Program-made: the position numbers and the translations under genes
DNA from: Mucilaginibacter sp.
GTDB lineage: Bacteria; Bacteroidota; Bacteroidia; Sphingobacteriales; Sphingobacteriaceae
NCBI GenBank assembly: GCA_028288025.1
Contig: JAQBOM010000001.1
Span: forward strand, 1 to 64,000
DNA length: 64,000 nt
Reading direction: 5' to 3'
Notes under the pieces: generated by a model
Database searches by the model: none
Told to the model about the DNA's origin: nothing
The model's input: the letters and a program-made list of their open reading frames with translations, nothing else
Shown: piece by piece, positions 1 to 8,700 of the stretch
Position numbering within the stretch: the stretch's first letter is position 1
How the letters are laid out: every line of letters begins with the position of its first letter

Positions 1-571
1 AAAATAGCATTAAATATTATGCATGCATAGTAAAAATATCGACACAAAAAAAAGAGAGCTCTTTTGAAGCTCCCTTTCCCCTAATTAATTTAAACTATTG
101 ATTAAACCCAAAACAAAGAACAAAAAACCTCAGCTTGGGCGTCTGAGAATTCAAAATAAAGTTTTTCTATAGGTAGATGTATCTTTATGTTTTCACCAGA
201 TAGTGCAAGGCTGTATATTTATGTACAAATGTTAAGCCATAATGCCAGTACCGGTTTTCAAAGCACAGAAATTCTAAAGTTTTTTTCATGCCACTTCAAT
301 AAAGTGGGTTTTGGGCTAGTTTTAGCTTGAATTAAAATCAAATGATGGACTTTGAAATTTATTATTAAATGTGCCGGGAAATAGTCAGCACTGAAAGTTT
401 GTATGATATTTTATACATCTCTTGTATTTTATTAGGTACACAATCAAAAACTGCGCATCTCGTCGCCGGAATGGTGTAAGCGACATTTGTTGACGATAAA
501 ACTGACGATAAAATGTGGTTCGATCCGGTTTCGCGCGTGAGGATTAGGTAAGCAATACCAGCCTTTGCAAA
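1..571. other. Gene-free stretch upstream of pnuC
   Basis: No convincing coding region is seen. The first 80 bases are AT-rich, with a short imperfect hairpin at about 48-76 whose T-tract would read on the minus strand, although no minus-strand gene lies to its right. An 11-base direct repeat (TGACGATAAAA twice, 12-base period) sits at 491-513. A CTGAGA string near 141 recalls thiamin-pyrophosphate riboswitches, but the other conserved blocks are absent. The promoter of pnuC presumably lies in the last 150 bases but I cannot place it with confidence. Confidence 0.5.
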
Positions 572-601
572 TTGGTTTTAAAGTTTAGTTATATTTGGCC
601 T

Positions 602-1204
602 ATGCAAACGATGCATTTTCTGCAGGGCTGGTGGCACCATCAAAACTGGCTTGAGGTTAGCGGGGTAGTTACCGGCCTTTTATGTGTTTATCTTGCCGCC
701 ATTAATAACATCTGGAACTGGCCTATCGCTATTGTCAGTGTGGCGATTTACATTTTTATTTTTTTTGACGCCCGGCTGTTTGCCGATATGGGCCTGCAGG
801 TTTATTTTCTGCTAACGAATATTTATGGCTGGTACTATTGGAACAACAAACCCGCTAATGAAAGCAAAATACCCGTTGTATTAATTACCAGGCGAGAATG
901 GTTGATCTCGGCTATCGCTGTAATAATTTTTACTTTTGTCCTCGGATCTATCCTGAAATATACCCCGGCATCGTATCCTTATATTGACAGTTTCTGTGCT
1001 GCGTGCAGCCTTGTGGCCCAGGTGTTTTTAGCGCGGAAGGTTTTGGAAAACTGGCTGATATGGATATTTGTCGATATAATATATGTAGGCGTTTATATAT
1101 TTAAAGACCTTCACCTTACGGCTATTATGTACGGCATTTATGTGGCTATCGCCTTATTGGGTTATATCGACTGGAGAAAAGAATATAAAAAACAGCTTTT
1201 GTAA
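602..1204 (+). CDS. pnuC: PnuC-family nicotinamide mononucleotide/riboside transporter
   Basis: Inner-membrane facilitator for vitamin B3 nucleosides (nicotinamide riboside or NMN). The 200-aa protein has about seven hydrophobic segments. It carries the typical PnuC stretches WNWPIAIVSVAIYI and NIYGWYYW in the first 85 residues, and a late WIFVDIIYVGVYIFKDL segment matching the substrate-binding W/N/D cluster of the family. The ATG at 602 gives a normal family length; a TTG at 572 would add ten residues and is less likely. A nadR-like kinase follows after 77 bp, the usual partner that traps imported riboside by phosphorylation, so the substrate is more likely nicotinamide riboside than thiamin (PnuT), though the two subfamilies look alike. 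Confidence 0.9.
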   Translation: MQTMHFLQGWWHHQNWLEVSGVVTGLLCVYLAAINNIWNWPIAIVSVAIYIFIFFDARLFADMGLQVYFLLTNIYGWYYWNNKPANESKIPVVLITRREWLISAIAVIIFTFVLGSILKYTPASYPYIDSFCAACSLVAQVFLARKVLENWLIWIFVDIIYVGVYIFKDLHLTAIMYGIYVAIALLGYIDWRKEYKKQLL

Positions 1205-1323
1205 TTTCGAATTTCGAAATTTCGATTTCGGATTTATAAAGCAATCTTATGTGTGCGTTGTAATTCAGGCAACACCCCAAAATGAAAAATTCCGAAATCG
1301 AACATCCGAAATCCGAAATCCTA
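1203..1323. repeat. Inverted-repeat element spanning the pnuC-nadR gap and nadR start
   Basis: Left arm at about 1203-1234 is built of repeated ATTTCGAA/TTTCGGAT units. The right arm at about 1289-1323 is built of the complementary CCGAAATC units. The arms are separated by about 55 bases and the element looks like a REP/MITE-like palindromic repeat of the kind often found between Bacteroidota genes. The right arm overlaps the first codons of nadR, so residues 3-13 of that protein are encoded by repeat DNA. Confidence 0.55.
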
Positions 1324-1842
1324 AAAATAGCCATCGTTGGCCCCGAATCAACCGGTAAGTCGACTATGTCTGCCCACCTGGCCAATCATTACCATACCGT
1401 TTGGGTGCCCGAGTTTGCGCGCGGGTATTGCGAAAAACTCACTGATACACCAACCTGGGAGGACGAGGTAAATATGTTTTACGGCCAGCTGGCGCTCGAA
1501 GAAGAGTTACTGCCAAAAGCAAATAAGCTGCTCATTTGCGATACAACTTTTATAACGGTAAAAATATGGAGCGACCAAACCTTCGGCAGATCGCCGCAGG
1601 AGGTGCTTGACGAATTACCAAAACATCCCTATGATCTTTATTTGCTCTTAAGTATCGACCTGCCCTGGGAGCACGACCCACTGCGCGATTTCCCGCACAT
1701 GCGCGAACATTTTATGGCTACCTGGCACAAAGAGCTGCAAGCGCTAAACGCGCGGTATCAAGTGATAACCGGCACCGGTCCCGAAAGGTATAACAGCGCG
1801 GTAAAGGTTATTGACGATTTCCTGGTTTCCTGGCACCAATAA
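1282..1842 (+). CDS. nadR: NadR-like AAA-family ATPase (nicotinamide riboside kinase domain)
   Basis: 186 aa. Residues 15-35 contain a Walker A motif (GPESTGKST) followed by WVPEFARGYCEKL, the signature of the ribosylnicotinamide kinase domain of NadR. It would phosphorylate nicotinamide riboside to NMN in the cytoplasm. The adenylyltransferase and HTH domains of enterobacterial NadR are absent, as is usual for the stand-alone kinase in Bacteroidota. It sits directly after pnuC, which supports a salvage operon. The first 14 residues are low-complexity and encoded by a palindromic repeat; no other in-frame ATG lies before the P-loop, so the ATG at 1282 is kept. The gene ends about 90 bp before a tRNA. 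Confidence 0.88.
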   Translation: MKNSEIEHPKSEILKIAIVGPESTGKSTMSAHLANHYHTVWVPEFARGYCEKLTDTPTWEDEVNMFYGQLALEEELLPKANKLLICDTTFITVKIWSDQTFGRSPQEVLDELPKHPYDLYLLLSIDLPWEHDPLRDFPHMREHFMATWHKELQALNARYQVITGTGPERYNSAVKVIDDFLVSWHQ

Positions 1843-1908
1843 TTCCGTTCTTCTTGATACTAACTACTTCAATAGTAACTTTTCATTTTTATCTAATCAA
1901 CTTTTTTT

Positions 1909-1916
1909 TACCTTTG
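1909..1916 (+). promoter_or_regulatory. Bacteroidota -7 promoter box of the tRNA gene
   Basis: TACCTTTG matches the TAnnTTTG -7 element of the Bacteroidota primary sigma factor exactly, and lies 17 bases before the first base of the tRNA. A -33 TTG element is not obvious in the T-rich stretch upstream. Confidence 0.6.
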
Positions 1917-1933
1917 CAGCCATATCCAATACC

Positions 1934-2007
1934 GCGCCTATAGCTCAGTTGGTTAGAGTAGAAGACTCATAATCTTTTGGTCCCTGGTTCGAGCCCAGGT
2001 GGGCGCA
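1934..2007 (+). tRNA. tRNA with CAT anticodon (Met or Ile2)
   Basis: A full cloverleaf can be folded. The acceptor stem GCGCCTA pairs with TGGGCGC, the D stem is GCTC/GAGT, the anticodon stem GAAGA/TCTTT encloses loop CTCATAA, and the T arm CCTGG-TTCGAGC-CCAGG is standard. The discriminator is A at 2007; CCA is not fully encoded (CCC follows). Anticodon CAT reads as elongator tRNA-Met or as tRNA-Ile with lysidine; the sequence alone does not decide. The 3' half doubles as the last codons of the adjacent recombinase remnant, so this tRNA is probably the attachment site of an integrative element. Confidence 0.9.
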
Positions 2008-2590
2008 CCCAAGTGGGCAAGCACGTTTTTTCGTCGTTTGCCCACTCTTTTTTTGCTCCAAACTCGTTGGTAATCACCGAAGTAATCGAAGCGACTTCGT
2101 TCACCCGGGCGGTTCGATGTAGCAGATTTTCAAAAGTGAATTTTTCGGGATAAATCGAACCAATGAGTTCCCGGGTCAATTTGCCGCCATTTAAGGTACC
2201 TATACCGTTAAGCAAACTGAGAGCCTTCATTGCCAGGTTAAGGTCATCTTCGATGTTCACATTCTGTTAGATAATTCGTTCAACTTGCTTTCAATAGCGT
2301 TGATTCGGGCCTCACATTCCGTTTTTATCTCTCTGTATTCTGTGCCGTCCAAATCGCCTTTAATTCCCTGGCAATTCTTTGTTTTTTGGTAATCTCATCG
2401 ATCTTATCAAGGAGTTCTTTTCGATTACCTCCCTTAGCCATAAAGTCAGTTTCATAAACTTCCAATATGATTTCTTTGCAGATTCAAGTCGCGGTTTAGG
2501 AGCAAAAGATTTGAGTTCTTCAAAAAAAACTTCGTTAACTTCCTCAGCCTACGGCATAAACGCACAGGCCCTATAGAATAATTAAACTGG
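1967..2590 (-). pseudogene. Remnant of a large serine recombinase (C-terminal part)
   Basis: Reading the minus strand with frame changes gives the C-terminal half of a large serine recombinase. The order is AEEVNEVFFEELKSFAPKPR (about 2558-2499), LEVYETDFMAKGGNRKELL, then GDLDGTEYREIKTECEAR (about 2358-2305) and NELSNRM, and in another frame ELIGSIYPEKFTFENLLHRT and ARVNEV up to 1967. These match the coiled-coil and C-terminal tail of the Pin/Tn-type recombinases common in Bacteroidota. At least three frameshifts and one stop codon break it, and the N-terminal catalytic domain is missing. Its last codons (RPPGLEPGT) lie inside the tRNA, as in intact tRNA-targeting elements. It is a dead mobile-element gene marking an old insertion site. 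Confidence 0.75.
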
Positions 2591-2757
2591 GCTTATTTGC
2601 GCATTCCAATTGGGGTCGAGAGATTCCAAACGGACACCTGGTATCCTTTTTGACATTTTTGGATGCATTTCCGCCGCAGAGCTCTACGAAGGGACCCTTT
2701 GGTTGTATAATGGTGGAGTGTTTTATGACTATTATTACCTTGTTTTAGTTATGCAGG

Positions 2758-5700
2758 TCATATATATTTATACAATATCCAAATATCTTCTACCCTATTT
2801 CCAGCAATAAAAATTTTCGAATCATTACTAATAACTATTTGCTGGGTGGTAACTTCTTCAACAAGACTCTCATCGTCATTATTTTTATATAAATAATACA
2901 GCTTAAAATCAGGGTAGTCGATCTTTCCGATTGTAACTCCGGCCAGCCTCATTTTATAAGGAATATATTCGGTTGTTAAAGAGGGTAAAAAAGCGGGGTT
3001 TGCGGCGGTTAATTGACCTAACGCACCAGTTGACGGTATCGGATTTGAGATGATTCGTCGCCATTCCATAGGGAAGTCATGCCTTAACGACATAAACTGA
3101 TGCGTGTATAACAATGTCATGTTTGGATGGACTGGTGCAGGCGGAGTTGGGGAAACTGGTGCAGCCCTTTTAGCTACGTACCTGATGTGCAATACGAGGT
3201 CACTGATGGTACTGTAGTCAAATTCATGCTGGTTTGGCAAACTTATTTCCCATTGTGAAACAACTCCCCGGTTTTCAAAAGGCATGTATCGTTCATCTCT
3301 TAAGTTCATTTCGAATACTGCGGGATCATTAAGGGCAGAAGACGTGATTATTTCTTCATTAATTGGAGGTGAATTTGTAAAATCTAAATCTATAAAAGAA
3401 GGAGTATGTTGCCAGCCAATCCACGACTTCAGCATTTTCAGTTTTACATTGGTTGAGGTTTGAGGGCCGGTAATACAAGGTAAAGAAACGGCTATGCTTT
3501 TTATCCTCATCGCATATAACTTCATATCGGCATACTCCAAATTGAACAACCACTCTGGCAATTCTAAACTGCAATTACCGCCCTTGATAAGTTGAACAAG
3601 TGCAAGGGGATCAAGTAACTTAACTGAAATAGTTTTAGTCAATTCAAAATCGCGCGTATTGAGGTTCATATAAGTAGATTCCAACTCTTTGAGCTGCATA
3701 CTCAGCCGGTCGCCGGCCAATAGCCCTTTTTTGCCACTGTCCCAATTTCCAAATTGGATAATTTGGGGGTCATCGCCCGATATTTCCTTTTTGAAAGCAT
3801 TCTGAGCAAGCTTTGCCATGTCGTAAGCCAGGCCAAATGCCTTGTGATGCAAGGCCATGAGCTGACCCGACATCCAGCTATATAAGTCATGGTTAGTGAA
3901 TTTAGACCTCACCCAATCATATATTTCCTGTGATTGCTCTATTTGCATATCCTGGTTATCCAGTTCCTTCTCGGCAATAGCGATGCGGATCTCAGCGCCA
4001 AGTATTTGCACATCTATTTGATTTAATTCCTCTGTTGCTGTTTTGATCTGGAGGTTCCAATCTTCCTGTCTCCTGTCATAACCTGCATAAGTTGCGGACA
4101 TGGATGCCTTATTTCTATAAATTGAACCAATAATGCCGGAGGCCTCCCCAATCAATTTAGATGCATAAGAAATCTTGTCGCCTCCCGGTAGTTTCACGAA
4201 ATTTGATGGAAATCCTACATAAGGATCGGGAAACATATTTAAAATACCAGATAAAAGATTTGCACCTTGCTCAACATACATAAAATCTTCAGATACATGT
4301 GTAAAATCAATAGTTTGCTGTTCGCGGCTGCTTACATAGGCCCTGTTCTGGTAATCACTAAGCCGTATCTGAATCAGATTTTTACCATGCTCAAGTGACG
4401 CCAGTGTTTGTTTAGCCTCATCAATCTGCATTTTTTTTTTACTTCTTGATGCTGCTAAAATATTTTGCTCGTGTAATTGCCTTATTATTGAAAGTTCTTC
4501 CGCATCTTTCTTTTCTAACGCAGCCAGTACCTGCCCGCCAAGTGATTTTACTTCATTGCAAAAGTCTGTTGCTTTTTGCAATAAGTATGAAAAGCGGTAA
4601 TGTGGCGACGGGGCGGCAAGGTCTGCCAATACATCCGCGATATCCAATCCTAAAGTTGCCGCGCGAACCAATAAAGCAGGATCAATGGGTGGTTGGAATA
4701 AAGGGATGTCCTGAACCTGCCCGTCAATATTCATACAATGCCGTATCTTAAACAAGCGGTCGGCTATCTTATCCCAATAAGTCAGTAAATTGGGGTTGTC
4801 AGGAATACAGAAAAGCAAATTTGGCAGGCTGAAACCGGAACTGTGGTGATAAGGGTCATCATCACAGGTGCAATTAGCAGAGAAAGTTGCGCCTGTCATT
4901 TGATTCTCCATATTAATAGCCGTATTGGAGAAAGCATCAAGGCCGCTACCTATTTGATTAAATGATACAGCTGTATTATTATCGGCCTTCGATATTTTTT
5001 TAGGACGGTCTCCCAAAAGTTTTGCAGCTAAAATGTATAAATTGGTTGCCTCATTTATTGATTCCATGGTATCCTGGCGGAACAGCGAATCGCCCCAATC
5101 GGTTAAGGTGCCAATATATTCCAACACGGTCCAGAGCATATAAGCCCGCGGGCGTGACTTTGCAATAATATGCGGGTCGAAAGGGTTTTTTCTCCACACT
5201 TCAATTTCAGCAATAAATTCATCTCTTTTTGTTTCTTCATCCGGCGTCAGGCCGCCTGAACTTAATAACAGCATCATGTGCTGAATAGACCCGTTTGTAA
5301 CATCTGTCATAAAGGGTTTTATTTTCCATACGCGCTGTATCCCAAGGGTGCCTTCCCTGTTGGTAGGGTCAAAAACAAATTGCAGCCAGTTTATCGCATC
5401 TTCAAACTTACTGTTATCCCTCAATTGCCTTGCAATAACAGAAACCATGTGAAAAAACACCTCCCAGTTATATGATGAATAGGCCCCGCCAATCGCAAAA
5501 TCATATTGGTTTGCCGGGTAAGGCAAATTGATATAGGTTGATACCGGCGAATATTGGCCCGGAAAATAATTATCTACTACTTGTTGCCTCCTGATATTAG
5601 GGTTTTGTGAATTGAGCAGTCCAATAATGCCATACCTGTTAAATTCAGCGAGCATTGTACAGATATAATTATGCTCAAAAGGGATAACAGTATATTTACC

Positions 5701-8700
5701 CGAGATGGTATAACTATAGCTACAGTTAGTTACCTTCCCACCCTTGCCACGATCATTGGATTTAGCGCCAATAATAGGCGGTGGAACCAGTTCGGTGCAA
5801 ACACATTTCTTATTCTTTTTTCTTTCCAGGAAATAGGTATGCCTTTTATCACTAAAGAAGAATGGCGAATCCCACATGGCATCTTTATACTGGTGGGGGT
5901 ATGTTAATGTATACTGAGGGTTCGTCTTTCCAAAAAGTTGGATCTTATCGGGAAAACGTGCCCTTACTTTTGTCAAAAACAAGCCATCAACAGGACTTTC
6001 AAGATCGATTCTATCTATACCTTGTTTTAATTGCATGGCATCCGGTAATGTCGAGTATGGCCTCGCTAAAAAACGTGTGCTATATAAATCGGCATTAACA
6101 ACACCTGGAGGAATAATTTCTACTCTCTCATCACAAGCACTTATCTTAAATCCATCTTCATAGGCTAACTCTGTATAACTCCAGTGACGTGTTTCCCAAT
6201 CCGGATCAAAATCCCGCCGGCAATGAATAGTGAGGTCACCTGAGGCATTATCCATTTCCCCCCAAAAGAAAAACGATTTTTTGTCTAAATCAACATACGA
6301 ATAATCCCTATAAACCGGATTATCTAAAACAAGATAAACCCTATCAGATTCTCCTGATATTGGACTGCCTTTCCCCAATTTTCTCTCTAAATTGTTAAAG
6401 ACCCCGGGCCCGCAATATTGCCCGGCATACATGGTACCATCCAGGATTTTTTTGACGGACCACTTCCCAAATTCAAGTTTCGAATAACATAATTTGATCT
6501 CATAATACGGGGCATTTTGTTCCACATTATCAATCACCCTTTTAATAGTACGATGTTCTTTTTCAATAAACAATGGCCAGATCAAATACAGCCTCCTGTT
6601 AAAAACTATAGGGATTATGTGGTCCCCGTCAATATCTACTTCCAGCTTTTCCCAGGGCGACCAGATATTATTTTCGCGATTGCGGTAATAATAAGTATAA
6701 GGCGGGTTCCAGGTGCGTGCAAATACATGCAGTACGTGAGAATCGGGTTTTTCATCAATATAAGTGCCACGGATATCAAGCCTGGAAGTGTCATGTAAGG
6801 CGGTTAAGTAACCGGAGAATGCCTTTTCACAATTAGCTGCGGTGATGTCATCCTGTAGCAGCGTATCTTCAGCATCTTTGAAAAAGGGAGACATATTTGA
6901 TCTCAACGAAGGCACTGTCCAGCTTTCGGGGTATAGAAATATTTTCCTGTCAGCTTCCCAAACCCTGTAGTTCTTTCGCCATTTCCACTCATTTTTATAA
7001 TTTTCTTCAATACATATCTGTGGCTCCAACCCCATCAGCGCCCGTTCAATTAACAACTGGACAGACGAAATTGCCAGTACTATCCGCGATGTTTTCATGC
7101 AGGGCATCATTTCGGTATCGAGCAAAAAATGATCGTATATGTCATTGCTGTCTTTAAACCCTTTTTTGCCAATATACCAGGCAACAAGGGCATCGCGCAG
7201 GCTGTTTCTGAAACTGTTTTGTATGGGTACTATAAAATTGCTCCATGCATCACCTGTGTTATACCGGCTTTTTAATATCCTTCGCAGATCATCTTTATTA
7301 CTTACTATAAACGCACGTTGATTAGTCCCGCTAACCGGCCAATCTAACCATACCCAACCCCATACCGTATGAACGTCAGCGCCTATGGTTTGCGTCGCAT
7401 CAAAAATCGACATAGACGTCTCCATTACAGCCACCAGGTTTTTATGATCGTATGTAATTGACTGTGCCCTGTAGTAGGTATTTTCAAATTCAAAAGCTGA
7501 TATTGTTTTAAGTTGAGTATTAGCCCCTGTCAACGCGTATAATGCATTGGCAACTGGCTGAATATCCGTATCAGAAAAATCACCCGTATGCACCCGTAAT
7601 GCGGATATATTGGAGAAGTATTGCAGCTGATCTATACCAAATTGTGCAGCCTGTGCAGTCGCTTTTTTTATTGATATAAAATAATTTAGATCATGTATAG
7701 CGAAATCATAGGTGAGCCAATAAAAAGCGTTTGCTATCGGGTAAACTAAATTAGTTGTTGTTGCAATGCTAATGCCCGCCTGGAGCCCATCCGCATCCAA
7801 ACCGCATACCTGTGATAGTATGGATATCCGTTTCAGCAGCAGGTAAACTTTTGTAAAATCACCTTGGGTCACAGCATCCCAGGCAGAAGTATCTTTGATA
7901 AATGAAGTTACCCACGAGATTGAATAAAATTCAATGATCGCTTTTGCAGCTGCAACATCTATATCAAATTTATTTGCAAGTTGCTGGTAAACAATATTTT
8001 CAAGGTGCGGGGCATTGGGGAAAATTGCCAGATCGGGTTGGTCAGCAACAAGGTTAACAACAATGTAGCCATGCGGAAAAGATGCCCTGGTTGTATCAAT
8101 GGCATCTTTTACTTTCCCCCATAATGCATTTGATTCAATGGATATCCGTTTCAGCAGCAGGTAAACATTTGTAAAATTATCTTCTGTAGCAGCATCCCAA
8201 ACCCAGGAAGAGGTATCGCTTATGAATGCGGTTACCCACGAAGTTGAATAAAATTCAATGATCACTTTTACAGCTGCAACATCTATATCAAACTTATTTG
8301 CCAGTTGCTGGTAAACAATATCTTCAAGCTGCGGTGCAACAGGATTCATTAGCGGGTCGGGCTGGTTGGTAACGAGATAGCCCCCCGGAAAAGACGTCCT
8401 GGTTGTATTTATGGCATCTTTTACTTCCTCCCACAGCGCCTTTGATTCGACGGAAAAATCAGCATTGGCAGCTTGCCCGTTATTGTTTAACTCGTAGTAC
8501 CCCGTTCCTAATATAATGTCTTTAAAGTCAGATGGTTTTTTATTCAGTTTTTTATAATCATCCCATATATTGATAAATGACCATATCCCCGCAGCACTTA
8601 CAACTGATGCAGATAATGGGTCGGGAATCAAACTGAATAAAACGACCATTTCTGCCAGGTCAATTCCAATTACTTTTGAAAAGGTAACGTATCTGTCATA

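Noticed and set aside
120..150. Possible thiamin-pyrophosphate riboswitch (CTGAGA string) upstream of pnuC
   Set aside because: The second conserved block with TGAACCTGAT and the closing helix are absent; the downstream pair is pnuC-nadR, not a thiamin gene set.
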